A stretch of 64,000 nt of DNA, taken from positions 1,689,001 to 1,753,000 of the forward strand of contig NZ_CP029254.1 of assembly GCF_003122365.1 (NCBI RefSeq), in the 5' to 3' direction. The notes below the pieces were generated by a model that worked only from the letters and a program-made list of their open reading frames with translations, ran no database searches and was not told the origin of the DNA. Source of the stretch: Streptomyces spongiicola. Lineage in GTDB: Bacteria; Actinomycetota; Actinomycetes; Streptomycetales; Streptomycetaceae. Made by a program: the position numbers and the translations under genes. The stretch's first letter is position 1. Every line of letters starts with the position of its first letter. Below, one piece after another: positions 41,712 through 52,062 of the stretch.

Positions 41712-42590
41712 ATGCCGGCAGCCGCGGCCGCACCGTTTCGCTTCTTCCCCCTCCAGGTCGTGCGGACGCGCCGGCTCGGCCCGTCGCTGATCCGGGTCAC
41801 CTTCGGCGGGGGCGCCTCCCGGTCCGAAGGCCCCGGAGGGGAGGCCCTCCGGGCCTTCGCCTCCGGAGGGCGCGACCAGTCCCTCTCGCTCTTCCTGCCG
41901 CACCCGGGGCAGGAGGAGCCCGTCATCCCGCTCCCCGGGGAGCGGGACATGTACGCGCGCCTCGGCGCCTGGCGGGCGCTGCCGGAAGGCGAACGGGCCG
42001 TGATGCGCTCGTACACGGTCCGCGCACAGCGCCCCGACGCCGGTGAACACGGCGAGATCGACATCGACTTCGCGGTGCACGAGGACGGCGGCCCGGCGTG
42101 CCGCTGGGCGCAGCGGGCCTCCGCTGGAGACCGGGTGACGGTCCTCGGCCCGGCGGTCGCCGACAACACCGCGGTCCGCTTCCGGCTGCCCGGGGACGCC
42201 GACTCCGTGCTGATCTGGGCGGACGAGACGGCGCTGCCCGCCGCCTCGGCCGTCCTGGAGTGGCTGCCGCCCGGGATCCGCGCGCAGGTCTGGATCGAGG
42301 TGCCGCACGCCGGGGACCGTACGGAGTTCGCGACCGCGGCCGAGGCCGCGGTCACCTGGCTGGTGCGGGACGAGGGGGCGCCCCGGGCGGTGGAGGCCGT
42401 GCGCGCCGCCGAGTTCGCCGGTAGCTCACCGTATGCGTGGATCGCGGGCGAGTCGGGTTCGGTGAAGGCGCTGCGCCGGCATCTCGTCGGCGAGCGCGGA
42501 CTCGACCGCCGCCGGGTCACGTTCGTCGGCTACTGGCGCAGGGGCCTCAGCGAGGACGCCCTGCGGGAGGCCCCCGACGACGGCGAGTAG
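41712..42590 (+). CDS. desF: Siderophore-interacting protein (ferri-siderophore reductase, DesF)
   Basis: A 292-residue flavoprotein of the ViuB/SIP family. It has an N-terminal FAD-binding barrel (MRSYTVRA, with the RxYT motif) and a C-terminal NAD(P)H-binding part (WADETALPAASAVLEWLP, AGESGSVKALRRHLV, GYWRRGLSED). It releases iron from imported ferrioxamine by reduction in the cytoplasm. It starts 4 bp after the desE stop, so the two form an operon under the iron box. Confidence 0.9.
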   Translation: MPAAAAAPFRFFPLQVVRTRRLGPSLIRVTFGGGASRSEGPGGEALRAFASGGRDQSLSLFLPHPGQEEPVIPLPGERDMYARLGAWRALPEGERAVMRSYTVRAQRPDAGEHGEIDIDFAVHEDGGPACRWAQRASAGDRVTVLGPAVADNTAVRFRLPGDADSVLIWADETALPAASAVLEWLPPGIRAQVWIEVPHAGDRTEFATAAEAAVTWLVRDEGAPRAVEAVRAAEFAGSSPYAWIAGESGSVKALRRHLVGERGLDRRRVTFVGYWRRGLSEDALREAPDDGE

Positions 42591-42675
42591 ACCCACAAGG
42601 CCCCACCGGCTCACGGCAGTCGGCCCCTGCGTCGGACTCTGCGTCGGCCAGGGCGGGTTGGCCGCGGCGCCGGCC

Positions 42676-42729
42676 GGCGCGGTTGGCGCGGTTGGCGCGG
42701 TTGGCGCGGTTGGCGCGGTTGGCGCGGTT
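42676..42729. repeat. Six perfect 9 bp tandem repeats (GGCGCGGTT)
   Basis: Six uninterrupted copies in the gap between desF and desA. Slippage-type microsatellite; copy number probably varies between isolates. Confidence 0.95.
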
Positions 42730-42777
42730 GGCGGAGCCCACCGGGCGCCCCCGGCCGCCGCCTCCCCGTCGCCGTCG

Positions 42778-42813
42778 GCTGCGGCCCCGTCGCACCAGCG
42801 ACGGGGCCGCAGC
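42778..42813. terminator. Perfect 16 bp hairpin after desEF
   Basis: GCTGCGGCCCCGTCGC (42778-42793), loop ACCA, and its exact complement (42798-42813). It ends the desEF operon before the desA iron box. Confidence 0.8.
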
Positions 42814-42897
42814 GCCGTGTGCCGCTTCCGCGGGCCCGCCGGGTGTGAGCCAACTCGCCCTCCCGTCCGTGCCGTAGGGGCCGACAGAAGCAGCACT

Positions 42898-42916
42898 TCA
42901 GGTTAGGCTAACCTAA
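42898..42916. promoter_or_regulatory. DmdR/IdeR iron box upstream of desA
   Basis: TCAGGTTAGGCTAACCTAA matches the consensus TTAGGTTAGGCTAACCTAA at 18 of 19 positions. It should control desABCD in parallel with desEF. Confidence 0.92.
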
Positions 42917-42993
42917 GTTCCAGTCGCCCCACCGCCCGCCACCGCCCCCAGGGGCGGGCCCTGCCACGTCCCCGCACCGGGAGGACCACCACG

Positions 42994-44445
42994 ATGCGCT
43001 CGCACCTGCTCAACGGCACAACGGCGGAGCACTACCGCAGCCTGGTGACCGAAGGAGTCGAGCGGGTGGCGGACAAACTCGCCACGACCACCCGGCCGTT
43101 CACCGGGATCTCCCCGGACGGGCTGGCCCCGGCGATCGCCGCGGTCGACCTCGACCAGCCGCTCGGCGACCCCTCCGCCGCGCTGGACGAACTGGAGCGG
43201 GTGTATCTGCGCGACGCGGTCTACTTCCACCATCCCCGCTACCTCGGCCACCTCAACTGCCCCGTGGTCATCCCCGCCCTGGTGGCCGAGGCGGTCCTCT
43301 CCGCCGTCAACTCCTCCCTGGACACCTGGGACCAGAGCGCCGGCGGCACGCTGATCGAGCGCAGGCTCGTCGACTGGACCACCGGGCGGATCGGCCTCGG
43401 CCCGGCCGCGGACGGCGTGTTCACCAGCGGGGGCAGCCAGTCCAACCTGCAGGCGCTGCTGCTCGCCCGCGAGGAGGTGAAGCCCGCTGACCGGGAGGAC
43501 CTGTCGAAGCTGCGCGTCCTCGCCTCCGAGTGCAGCCACTTCAGCGTCCAGAAGTCCGCCGGCCTGCTGGGGCTCGCCCCGGACGCGGTGGTGTCCGTGC
43601 CCGTCGACCGGGACCGGCGGATGCAGACCGTCGCCCTCGCCGCCGAGCTGGACGGGTGCCGGCGCGCCGGACTGGCCCCCATGGCGGTCGTCGCCACCGC
43701 CGGCACCACCGACTTCGGGTCCATCGACCCGCTTCCCGAGATCGCCGCACTGTGCGAGGAGCACGGCGCCTGGATGCACGTCGACGCCGCCTACGGCTGC
43801 GGGCTCCTCGCCTCACCGACCCGCCGCGGGCTCCTGGAGGGCATCCAGCACGCCGACTCGGTGACCGTCGACTACCACAAGTCCTTCTTCCAGCCGGTGA
43901 GTTCGTCCGCCCTGCTGGTCCGCGACGGGGCCACGCTGCGGCATGCCACCCACCACGCCGACTACCTCAACCCCCGGCGCACGGTGGAGGAGGGGATTCC
44001 CAACCAGGTCGACAAGTCCCTCCAGACCACCCGCCGCTTCGACGCCCTCAAACTGTGGATGACCCTGCGCGTCATGGGCGCGGACGGAGTCGGCCGGCTC
44101 TTCGACGAGGTGTGCGACCTCGCCGCCGAGGGCTGGCGGCTGCTCGCCGCCGACCCCCGCTACGACGTCGTCGCCGAGCCCCGGCTGTCCACCCTGGTGT
44201 TCCGCTGCATCCCGGGGCGGGTCGCCTCCCCCGCGGAGATCGACCGCGCGAACCTGTACGCCCGCAAGGCCCTGTTCGCCTCCGGGGAGGCCGTCGTCGC
44301 CGGAACCAGGGTCGACGGCCGCCAGTACCTGAAGTTCACCCTGCTCAACCCCGAGACGACCGCGTCCGACATCGCCGCCGTCCTCGACCTCATAGCCGGC
44401 CACGCCGAGCAGTACCTGGGAGAGAACCTTGTCCACGCCTCCTGA
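42994..44445 (+). CDS. desA: Lysine decarboxylase, PLP-dependent (DesA)
   Basis: A 483-residue group II decarboxylase that makes cadaverine from lysine, the first step to desferrioxamine. Seen: [48 protein letters not shown] and the PLP lysine in [17 protein letters not shown] precedes ATG 42994. It overlaps desB by 17 bp, so the operon is tightly coupled. Confidence 0.95.
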   Translation: MRSHLLNGTTAEHYRSLVTEGVERVADKLATTTRPFTGISPDGLAPAIAAVDLDQPLGDPSAALDELERVYLRDAVYFHHPRYLGHLNCPVVIPALVAEAVLSAVNSSLDTWDQSAGGTLIERRLVDWTTGRIGLGPAADGVFTSGGSQSNLQALLLAREEVKPADREDLSKLRVLASECSHFSVQKSAGLLGLAPDAVVSVPVDRDRRMQTVALAAELDGCRRAGLAPMAVVATAGTTDFGSIDPLPEIAALCEEHGAWMHVDAAYGCGLLASPTRRGLLEGIQHADSVTVDYHKSFFQPVSSSALLVRDGATLRHATHHADYLNPRRTVEEGIPNQVDKSLQTTRRFDALKLWMTLRVMGADGVGRLFDEVCDLAAEGWRLLAADPRYDVVAEPRLSTLVFRCIPGRVASPAEIDRANLYARKALFASGEAVVAGTRVDGRQYLKFTLLNPETTASDIAAVLDLIAGHAEQYLGENLVHAS

Positions 44446-45709
44446 GCACCGAGACATCCACGACTTCATCGGTATCGGGCTCGGTCCGTTCAACCTCGGC
44501 CTCGCCTGCCTCACCGAGCCCGTCGAGGAGCTGAACGGCCTCTTCCTCGAGTCCAAGCCGGACTTCGAGTGGCACTCCGGCATGTTCCTCGACGGCGCCC
44601 ATCTGCAGACCCCGTTCATGTCGGACCTGGTCACCCTCGCCGACCCGACGTCGCCCTACTCCTTCCTCAACTACCTCAAGGAGCAGGGCCGGCTCTACTC
44701 CTTCTACATCCGCGAGAACTTCTACCCGCTGCGCACCGAGTACAACGACTACTGCCGCTGGGCCGCGGCGAAGCTGCGCAGCATCCGCTTCGGCACCACG
44801 GTCACCCGGGTCGAGTTCGAGGCGGCGGACGAGGTCTACGCGGTGCACACGGCCGCCGGCGAGACGTTCCGCGGACGCAGGCTCGTCCTGGGCACCGGCA
44901 CCCCTCCGTACGTCCCGGACTCCTGCCGCGGCCTCGGCGGCGACTTCATCCACAACTCCGGCTACCTCCAGGCCAGGGAGGAGTTGCAGCGCAAGGAGTC
45001 GATCACCCTCGTCGGCAGCGGCCAGAGCGCCGCGGAGATCTACCAGGACCTGCTCTCCGGGATCGACGTGCACGGCTACCGGCTCAACTGGGTCACCCGC
45101 TCCCCGCGGTTCTTCCCGCTGGAGTACACCAAGCTGACCCTGGAGATGACCTCCCCCGAGTACGTGGACTACTTCCACGCGCTGCCGGAGGCCACCCGCT
45201 ACCGGCTGGAGAACCAGCAGAAGAGCCTCTTCAAGGGCATCGACGGAGAACTCATCAACGAGATCTTCGACCTGCTCTACCAGAAGAGCCTCGCCGGCCC
45301 GGTGCCGACCCGACTGCTCACCAACACCGCGCTGCGCACGGCCTCCCACGAGGACGGCACGTACACGCTGGGGCTGCGCCAGGAGGAGCAGGAGAAGGAC
45401 TTCGAGATCCGCACCGAGGGCCTGATCCTCGCCACCGGCTACCGCTACGTCGTCCCCGGCTTCCTCGAACCCGTGCGCGACCGGCTGCGCTGGGACGGCC
45501 GGGGCCGCTTCGACGTCGCCCGCAACTACTCCGTCGACACCACGGGGCGCGGCGTCTTCCTCCAGAACGCGGGGGTGCACACGCACTCCATCACCTCGCC
45601 CGACCTGGGCATGGGCCCGTACCGCAACGCCTATCTCATCGCCGAGATGCTCGGCAGCGAGTACTACCCCGTGGAGAAGACCATCGCGTTCCAGGAGTTC
45701 GCCGTATGA
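44429..45709 (+). CDS. desB: Cadaverine N-monooxygenase (DesB)
   Basis: A 426-residue flavin N-hydroxylating enzyme that converts cadaverine to N-hydroxycadaverine with FAD, NADPH and O2. Seen: FAD site [14 protein letters not shown] near residue 12, the substrate strand [25 protein letters not shown] site [16 protein letters not shown] and the C-terminal ATGYRY motif. Length is normal for the family. Confidence 0.95.
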   Translation: MSTPPEHRDIHDFIGIGLGPFNLGLACLTEPVEELNGLFLESKPDFEWHSGMFLDGAHLQTPFMSDLVTLADPTSPYSFLNYLKEQGRLYSFYIRENFYPLRTEYNDYCRWAAAKLRSIRFGTTVTRVEFEAADEVYAVHTAAGETFRGRRLVLGTGTPPYVPDSCRGLGGDFIHNSGYLQAREELQRKESITLVGSGQSAAEIYQDLLSGIDVHGYRLNWVTRSPRFFPLEYTKLTLEMTSPEYVDYFHALPEATRYRLENQQKSLFKGIDGELINEIFDLLYQKSLAGPVPTRLLTNTALRTASHEDGTYTLGLRQEEQEKDFEIRTEGLILATGYRYVVPGFLEPVRDRLRWDGRGRFDVARNYSVDTTGRGVFLQNAGVHTHSITSPDLGMGPYRNAYLIAEMLGSEYYPVEKTIAFQEFAV

Positions 45710-46323
45710 GCACCACCACCCCCGCCCTGGGGACGTTCTCCTTCCGTCCCCTCGACCTCTCCCCCGCCGCCGGCGGGGAGACCCCGGCGCCCGCCCCCTC
45801 CGGCGGCCGGACCCCGAGCGACGCCGAACTGCTGCACCGCTGGGTCACCGACCCCAAGGCCGCGTTCTGGATGATGCAGAACGCGGGACTCGAGGACGTC
45901 GAGCGCGAGTACCGGAGGATCGCCGCCCACGAGCACCACGAGGCGTTCATGGGGCTGCACGACGGCGAACCGGCCTTTCTGATGGAGCGCTACGACCCCC
46001 GCCATGTGGAGCTGGTCGGTCTGTACGAGCCCGAGCCGGGCGATGTCGGCATGCACTTCCTGGTCGCCCCGACCGGCACCCCGATCCACGGCTTCACCCG
46101 GGCCGTGATCACCGCGGTGGTGCGGGAGTTGTTCGCCGACCCGGCGACCCGGCGGATCGTCGTCGAACCGGACGTCGGCAACAGGGCCGTGCACGCGCTC
46201 AACGAAGCGGTCGGCTTCGTGCCCGAGCGGGAGATACGGAAGCCCGAGAAGAAGGCGCTGCTGAGCTTCTGCACACGTGAGCGGTTCGAGGCGGCCACCG
46301 GCGGTACGGAGGTGCCGCGATGA
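45706..46323 (+). CDS. desC: Acyltransferase for hydroxamate formation (DesC)
   Basis: A 205-residue GNAT-fold acyltransferase of the IucB/RhbD type. It transfers acetyl or succinyl groups from CoA to N-hydroxycadaverine. Seen: [40 protein letters not shown] and [20 protein letters not shown]. The ATG overlaps the desB stop (ATGA). A proline-rich N-terminal 35 residues precede the domain. Confidence 0.93.
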   Translation: MSTTTPALGTFSFRPLDLSPAAGGETPAPAPSGGRTPSDAELLHRWVTDPKAAFWMMQNAGLEDVEREYRRIAAHEHHEAFMGLHDGEPAFLMERYDPRHVELVGLYEPEPGDVGMHFLVAPTGTPIHGFTRAVITAVVRELFADPATRRIVVEPDVGNRAVHALNEAVGFVPEREIRKPEKKALLSFCTRERFEAATGGTEVPR

Positions 46324-48101
46324 CCACGGCGATCGACAGCGTCTCCCACCTCACCCCGGAGCTGTGGGCCGAGGCCGACCGGCAGCTGGTCCGCAAGGGC
46401 CTCGCCGAGTTCTCCCACGAGCGGCTGCTCGCGCCGAGGGACCTCGGGGACGGCCGCTGGTCCGTGTCCAGCGACGACGGCAGGACCGAGTACCGCTTCA
46501 CCGCCGGGCGGCTGGCCCTCGACCACTGGCAGGTCGAGGCGGACTCCGTGACCCGCCACCGCGACGGCACCGAACTCCCGCTGGACGCACTGGCGTTCTT
46601 CACCGAGCTGCGCGGCGCGCTCGGCCTGTCCGACGAGATCCTGCCGGTGTACCTGGAGGAGATCTCCTCCACCCTGTCCGGCACGGCGTACAAGCTCGCC
46701 AAGCCCGAGGTGTCCGCGGCCGAACTCGGCCGCGCCGGGTTCCAGGACATCGAGACCGGGATGACCGAGGGCCACCCCTGCTTCGTCGCCAACAACGGAC
46801 GGCTCGGCTTCGGCATCCACGAGTACCACCGGTACGCGCCGGAGGCCGCGGCCCCGGTCCGGCTGCTGTGGGTCGCCGCCCACCGCTCGCGCGCCGCGTT
46901 CACCTCCTGCGGCGACCTCGGCTACGAGAACCTGATGCGGGCCGAACTGGGGCAGCAGGCGCTCGACCGGTTCGACGCCCGGCTGCGCGACCTCGGGCTG
47001 GACCCCGGGGACTATCTGCTGATGCCCGTGCACCCCTGGCAGTGGTGGAACAAGCTCTCCGTCACCTTCGCCGCCGAGGTGGCCCGGCGGCGGCTGGTCC
47101 TGCTCGGCGAGGGCGACGACGAGTACCTCGCCCAGCAGTCGATCCGCACCTTCTTCAACACCGGCGACCCGTCGAAGCACTATGTGAAGACGGCCATGTC
47201 CGTGATCAACATGGGCTTCATGCGGGGACTGTCCGCCGCGTACATGGAGGCCACGCCCGCCATCAACGACTGGCTGGCCGCCCTGATCGCGAGCGACCGG
47301 GTACTGACGGCGGCGCGCTTCTCGATCATCCGCGAGCGCGCCGCGGTCGGGTACCGGCACCTGGAGTACGAGGCCGCGACGGACCGCTTCTCCCCCTACC
47401 GGAAGATGCTGGCGGCCCTCTGGCGCGAAAGCCCGGTGCCCGCCCTTCAGGACGGGGAGCGGCTGGCGACGATGGCCGCACTGCTGCACACCGACCGCTC
47501 CGGGAAGTCCCTCGCCGGTGCACTGATCACCGGGTCGGGCCTGACCCCCGAGCAGTGGCTGCGCCGGTATCTGGACGCCTACCTCCTGCCGGTGCTGCAC
47601 TGCTTCTACGCGTACGACCTGGTCTACATGCCGCACGGGGAGAACGTCATCCTGGTGCTCGACCGGGACGGCACGGTGAACCGCGCGATCTTCAAGGACA
47701 TCGCCGAGGAGATCTGCGTGATGGACCCGGACGCTGTCCTTCCGCCCGCGGTCGAGCGGGTGCGCGCCGAGGTCCCCGAGGACATGAAGCTGCTGTCGGT
47801 CTTCACCGACGTCTTCGACTGCTTCTTCCGGTTCCTCTCGGCGGCGCTGGTCACCGAGGGCGTGCTGGACGAGGACGCGTTCTGGCGGACGGTCGCCGAG
47901 TGCGTCACCGGCTACCAGGAGTCCATGCCGCACCTGGCGGAGAAGTTCGCCCGGTACGACATGTTCGCGCCGGAGTTCGCGCTGTCCTGCCTCAACCGGC
48001 TCCAGCTGCGCGACAACAGGCAGATGGTGGACCTGGCCGACCCGTCGGCCGCCCTCCAGCTGGTGGGCGACCTGGAGAACCCGATCGCGCGGTTCCGGTA
48101 G
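46320..48101 (+). CDS. desD: NIS siderophore synthetase (DesD)
   Basis: A 593-residue IucA/IucC-family ligase that joins and cyclises hydroxamate units into desferrioxamine E or B using ATP. Seen: ISSTLSGTAYKLA (nucleotide site), MTEGHPCFVANNGRLGFGIH, LMPVHPWQWWNK and the C-terminal FhuF-like region FYAYDLVYMPHGENVILVLD. The ATG overlaps the desC stop (ATGA). This completes the desABCD set. Confidence 0.96.
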   Translation: MTTAIDSVSHLTPELWAEADRQLVRKGLAEFSHERLLAPRDLGDGRWSVSSDDGRTEYRFTAGRLALDHWQVEADSVTRHRDGTELPLDALAFFTELRGALGLSDEILPVYLEEISSTLSGTAYKLAKPEVSAAELGRAGFQDIETGMTEGHPCFVANNGRLGFGIHEYHRYAPEAAAPVRLLWVAAHRSRAAFTSCGDLGYENLMRAELGQQALDRFDARLRDLGLDPGDYLLMPVHPWQWWNKLSVTFAAEVARRRLVLLGEGDDEYLAQQSIRTFFNTGDPSKHYVKTAMSVINMGFMRGLSAAYMEATPAINDWLAALIASDRVLTAARFSIIRERAAVGYRHLEYEAATDRFSPYRKMLAALWRESPVPALQDGERLATMAALLHTDRSGKSLAGALITGSGLTPEQWLRRYLDAYLLPVLHCFYAYDLVYMPHGENVILVLDRDGTVNRAIFKDIAEEICVMDPDAVLPPAVERVRAEVPEDMKLLSVFTDVFDCFFRFLSAALVTEGVLDEDAFWRTVAECVTGYQESMPHLAEKFARYDMFAPEFALSCLNRLQLRDNRQMVDLADPSAALQLVGDLENPIARFR

Positions 48102-48718
48102 GCCGGGAGGGCGGAGGCGCGGGCGGGCGGAGGAGCGGGCGGACCGACGGCCAGGCGGGCGGAGGCGCGGGCGGACGGAGGAGCGGGCGGCCGGACCGAC
48201 GGCCAGGCGGGCGGAGGAGCGGGCGGGCGCCCTGCGGAGCACGGTCCTTCGCGGGGCGCCCGCCCCGCCGCGGCCCGTCCTCGTGCCCGGTGTTCCACGG
48301 CGGCGCCGGCGGTCTCTCCCCGCGGGTGCCGGGCCGGGTCGCCGGGGGACTTCCGGGGTTCCGGGGGCTCCCGGGGGACTCCCGGGGGACTTCCCCGGGG
48401 CACGGACCGCGTCCGACCCATGGCGGGGCACCCCGGCCGCGTCGACCGCGAGCACCGGGCGGAGTTCCCGTCGCCCGGCGCCCGGCGAGGGTGCCCGCAG
48501 GGACCGGGCGGCGGACGGCTCTCCGCAGCCCGGCGAGGGGTCCGCGCCCGCGTCCGAACGGCCCGCGGAGCGGCCCGCGGGACAGGCGCAGGACAAGCAC
48601 AGCGCAGGCGCAGCGCAGGCGCAGGGCAGGTGCCAGGACAGGTGCCAGGACAGGCGCAGGACAGGCGCAGGACAGGCGCAGGACAGGCGCAGGACAGGCG
48701 CAGACAGCGGCTGTAACC
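48102..48718. repeat. 617 bp gene-free spacer with several repeat families
   Basis: The region has GGCGGGCGGAGG(A/C)GCGGGC units (48105-48230), GGGGACTTCC units (48340-48400) and five perfect copies of AGGACAGGCGC (48647-48701). I see no gene. From memory of the S. coelicolor order, a hexosaminidase gene would be expected next to desD and is missing. Confidence 0.7.
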
Positions 48719-49069
48719 ATGATCACGCGGGTTCATGCCCGAAAACGGGCAGGAATCTTGCGTTTCACCCCGGCGGCACCCCAGTATCTACGGGTGCTCG
48801 AACGCCGTACGTCGCATGACGACCTCATCGACCATCTGGTGCGCAGCACCGCGCTCCGGCGCGGTGAGGCCGCCCGGGTGGTGCTGGACGTGCTGGCGTT
48901 CTTCGACGAGACGACCGAGGAGTTCGTCCGCCGCCGCCACCGGGAGCTACAGGCCGGCGGCGGCGTGAACACGGAGATCTTCGAGCGGATCGCAGCCGAG
49001 CTGCCGTACCGCGCGGTGGCTCCCCCGGAACTCTCGCTCCGGCAGCTGCGCCGCATCGTCTACGGCTGA
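48719..49069 (+). CDS. Conserved small Streptomyces protein upstream of glmS
   Basis: Up to 116 residues. The conserved core starts near RRTSHDDLIDHLVRSTALRR, then VLDVLAFFDETTEEFVRRRH, IFERIAAELPYRAVAPPELS and ends LRQLRRIVYG. It is mostly helical, without signal peptide or membrane segment. I know this family only as a conserved hypothetical next to glmS. ATG 48719 gives an extra 25 basic residues; GTG 48794 would start just before the conserved part and is an equally good start. Confidence 0.7.
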   Translation: MITRVHARKRAGILRFTPAAPQYLRVLERRTSHDDLIDHLVRSTALRRGEAARVVLDVLAFFDETTEEFVRRRHRELQAGGGVNTEIFERIAAELPYRAVAPPELSLRQLRRIVYG

Positions 49070-49158
49070 GCCGCCGCGGAGACCGCGTGCGCCGCGCACC
49101 CCGCGTGCGGCGCGGCCGGGCACACACACAGGAACGTCGTTGGAGGGGCAGAGTCTCT

Positions 49159-50976
49159 ATGTGCGGAATCGTCGGTTACATCGGGAAGCGCGATGTCGCG
49201 CCGCTGCTGCTGGAGGGGCTGGCGAGGCTGGAGTACCGGGGCTACGACTCCGCGGGCATGGTGATCACCAGCCCCAAGGGCACCGGCCTGAAGATGGTCA
49301 AGGCCAAGGGGCGGGTCCGCGACCTGGAGGCCCGCGTCCCCAAGCGCTTCGCCGGTACCACCGGCATCGCCCACACCCGCTGGGCCACGCACGGCGCCCC
49401 CAGCGACCACAACGCGCACCCCCATATGGACCCCGAGAACAAGGTCGCGGTCGTCCACAACGGCATCGTCGACAACGCGTCCGAGCTGCGCGCCAAGCTG
49501 GAGGCCGACGGCGTCGTCTTCGCCTCCGAGACCGACACCGAGGTCCTGACCCACCTGATCGCCCGCTCCCAGGCCGAGTCCCTGGAGGAGAAGGTCCGCG
49601 AGGCGCTGAAGGTCGTCGAGGGCACCTACGGCATCGCCGTGATGCACGCCGACTTCAGCGACCGCGTCGTCGTCGCCCGCAACGGCTCCCCCGTCGTCCT
49701 CGGCGTCGGCGAGAAGGAGATGTTCGTCGCCTCCGACGTCGCCGCACTGGTCGCCCACACGCGCCAGGTCGTCACCCTCAACGACGGCGAGATGGCCACC
49801 CTGAAGGCCGACGACTTCCGTACGTACACGACCACGGGCACGCGGACCACCGCCACGCCCGAGACGGTCGAGTGGGAGGCCGCCTCGTACGACATGGGCG
49901 GCCACGACACCTACATGCACAAGGAGATCTCGGAGCAGGCCGACGCCGTCGACCGCGTGCTGCGCGGCCGGATCGACGACCGGTTCTCCACGGTGCACCT
50001 GGGCGGCCTGAACCTGGACGCGCGTGAGGCCCGCGGCATCCGCCGGGTGAAGATCCTCGGCTGCGGCACCTCCTACCACGCGGGACTCATCGGTGCCGGG
50101 CTCATCGAGTCCCTGGCCCGCGTCCCCGCAGACTCCGAGCCGGCCTCCGAGTTCCGCTACCGCAACCCGGTCGTGGACCCCGACACCCTCTACATCGCCG
50201 TCTCCCAGTCCGGTGAGACCTACGACGTGCTCGCGGCCGTCCAGGAACTCAAGCGCAAGGGCGCCCGCGTCCTCGGCGTCGTGAACGTGGTCGGCTCCGC
50301 GATCGCCCGGGAGACGGACGGCGGCGTGTACGTGCACGCGGGACCGGAGGTCTGCGTCGTCTCCACCAAGTGCTTCACCAACACGGTCGTCGCCTTCGCG
50401 CTGCTCGCGCTGCACCTGGGCCGGATCCGCGACCTGTCCGTCGCCGACGGCAAGCGGATCATCGAGGGCCTGCGCAGGCTGCCCGCCCAGATCTCGGAGA
50501 TCCTCGAGTCCGAGGACGAGATCAGGAAGCTGGCGGACGAGTACGCCGACGCCAGGTCGATGATGTTCATCGGCCGGGTCCGCGGCTATCCGGTGGCGCT
50601 CGAGGCCTCCCTGAAGCTCAAGGAGATCTCCTACATCCACGCCGAGGCCTACCCGGCCTCCGAGCTGAAGCATGGTCCGCTGGCGCTGATCGAGCCGGCG
50701 CTGCCGACGGTCGCGATCGTCCCGGACGACGAGCTGCTGGAGAAGAACCGCGCCGCGCTGGAGGAGATCAAGGCCCGCAGCGGCCGGATCCTCGCGGTCG
50801 CCCACCAGGAGCAGGAGAAGGCCGACCACACGATCCTCGTCCCCAAGAACGAGGACGAGCTGGACCCGATCCTCATGGGGATCCCGCTCCAGCTCTTCGC
50901 GTACCACACGGCCCTGTCCCTCGGCAGGGACATCGACAAGCCGCGCAACCTGGCCAAGTCGGTCACCGTGGAGTAG
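49159..50976 (+). CDS. glmS: Glucosamine-fructose-6-phosphate aminotransferase
   Basis: A 605-residue enzyme that makes glucosamine 6-phosphate from fructose 6-phosphate and glutamine for cell-wall precursors. N-terminal glutaminase domain with Cys2 (MCGIVGYIGKRDVAPLLLEG), HTRWATHG and HNGIVDN. There are two SIS sugar-isomerase domains (ILGCGTSYHAG, SQSGETYDVLAA, then GRVRGYPVALEASLKLKEIS) and the conserved C-terminal KSVTVE. Start is fixed by the nucleophile. Streptomyces genomes often have two glmS genes; no glmS riboswitch is evident in the 89 bp upstream. Confidence 0.96.
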   Translation: MCGIVGYIGKRDVAPLLLEGLARLEYRGYDSAGMVITSPKGTGLKMVKAKGRVRDLEARVPKRFAGTTGIAHTRWATHGAPSDHNAHPHMDPENKVAVVHNGIVDNASELRAKLEADGVVFASETDTEVLTHLIARSQAESLEEKVREALKVVEGTYGIAVMHADFSDRVVVARNGSPVVLGVGEKEMFVASDVAALVAHTRQVVTLNDGEMATLKADDFRTYTTTGTRTTATPETVEWEAASYDMGGHDTYMHKEISEQADAVDRVLRGRIDDRFSTVHLGGLNLDAREARGIRRVKILGCGTSYHAGLIGAGLIESLARVPADSEPASEFRYRNPVVDPDTLYIAVSQSGETYDVLAAVQELKRKGARVLGVVNVVGSAIARETDGGVYVHAGPEVCVVSTKCFTNTVVAFALLALHLGRIRDLSVADGKRIIEGLRRLPAQISEILESEDEIRKLADEYADARSMMFIGRVRGYPVALEASLKLKEISYIHAEAYPASELKHGPLALIEPALPTVAIVPDDELLEKNRAALEEIKARSGRILAVAHQEQEKADHTILVPKNEDELDPILMGIPLQLFAYHTALSLGRDIDKPRNLAKSVTVE

Positions 50977-51122
50977 TTCGCGCGCGGCCCGGCTCGGGGC
51001 GGGGCAGTCCGGGGCGGCTCGGAGCTGGGCAGTTCGGGGCTGGGCAGTTCGGAGCTGGGGGGCTCGGGGCTGGGCGGGGCGGCCCCGGTCCGGCCCCGCC
51101 GTGACCCCGCCCCGGAAGGGAC

Positions 51123-51171
51123 GGCGGCCCCCTCGCGCACGCCACCTGTGCCGCGAGGGGGCCGCCTCTTT
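51123..51171. terminator. Terminator between glmS and the GPR1/YaaH gene
   Basis: A perfect 15 bp stem, GGCGGCCCCCTCGCG (51123-51137) with CGCGAGGGGGCCGCC (51152-51166), followed by TCTTT. It serves the two convergent genes. The preceding 51000-51070 stretch is a GGCTCGGGGCTGGGCAGTTC repeat. Confidence 0.82.
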
Positions 51172-51212
51172 CCGTCGCCGGCGTCCGACGGCCCGTGCCG
51201 GCGACCCGCCGC

Positions 51213-51782
51213 TCAGCCGGTGGCCGTCACACCCCGGCCCGCGGCTCGCCCGGTGAAGGTCGGCCAGTGCGCCAGCGCCGCGGTGGCGCCGTACCAGGCC
51301 GCGAGGCCCGCGACCGCGCCGGCCCAGCCGCCGGCCTTGGCCAGCCCGTCGTTCCCGGCGAACGAGGCGATCGCCAGGAGCAGCATCGACACACACAGCA
51401 GGCCGTACACGCCCTGGCCGAGGATGCCGGAACCGGACGCACCCAGGGTCAGGGTGAGCGCCAGGAGCGCGAACAGGAGCATGAACAGCCCGGCGGCCTC
51501 CGCCGAGACCTCGGCGCCGGTGCCCATGCCCCAGGTGAACCAGAAGGCGCCGAGGCCCGCGAAGGCCGTGCCCGCACCGCCGTCGCCCGCCCGGAACTCG
51601 AGCATCCCGACGACGAACAGGGCGACCCCGCCCACCCAGGTGGCGAGGGCTGCGGCGTCGGACGCCGCGACATTGTCGATCACACCGGTGTTGCCGACCC
51701 CGAAGGCCAGCAGTGTCAGGCCCAGTGCGAGTTGGCCGAGAGTGGTTGTCGTGGCGCTTCCCGCGGAGACGTCCTTGTCCAC
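51213..51782 (-). CDS. GPR1/FUN34/YaaH-family membrane transporter
   Basis: A 189-residue protein with six hydrophobic helices, beginning TLGQLALGLTLLAFGVGNTG and with GLGAFWFTWGMGTG in helix 3. The family takes up acetate/succinate or exports ammonium. The usual NPAPLG signature at the N-terminus is not evident, so this is a diverged actinobacterial branch and the substrate is open. Start at ATG 51782 with a GAAGGGAG site upstream. Confidence 0.78.
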   Translation of the reverse strand: MDKDVSAGSATTTTLGQLALGLTLLAFGVGNTGVIDNVAASDAAALATWVGGVALFVVGMLEFRAGDGGAGTAFAGLGAFWFTWGMGTGAEVSAEAAGLFMLLFALLALTLTLGASGSGILGQGVYGLLCVSMLLLAIASFAGNDGLAKAGGWAGAVAGLAAWYGATAALAHWPTFTGRAAGRGVTATG

Positions 51783-52062
51783 GGCGGGCTCCCTTCGTGC
51801 GCGTGTGGTGCTGATTCCCAGCCACCCTTATCTACCCTTCACAAGCGCACAATCCACCCCGTACGACCGAGTAGCCATGACGGTCGTCAAAAAGTTACCA
51901 ACAGGCCTCGACCTGCGAGAACGCTGGTACGCAAGGGACTCGTGCGCCCTCTGAGAGCTGGGGCGCGTCATGAAGGCCCCTCCTGGCCTGCGGCGGACGG
52001 AACCGCTCTCGCGACACGCCCCGGGGGACGCCGAGCAGAGGATGGCGACCAGGGGATGACGG

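Noticed and set aside
49070..49158. glmS ribozyme/riboswitch
   Set aside because: The leader is under 90 bp and shows none of the conserved ribozyme core. Such ribozymes are typical of Firmicutes.
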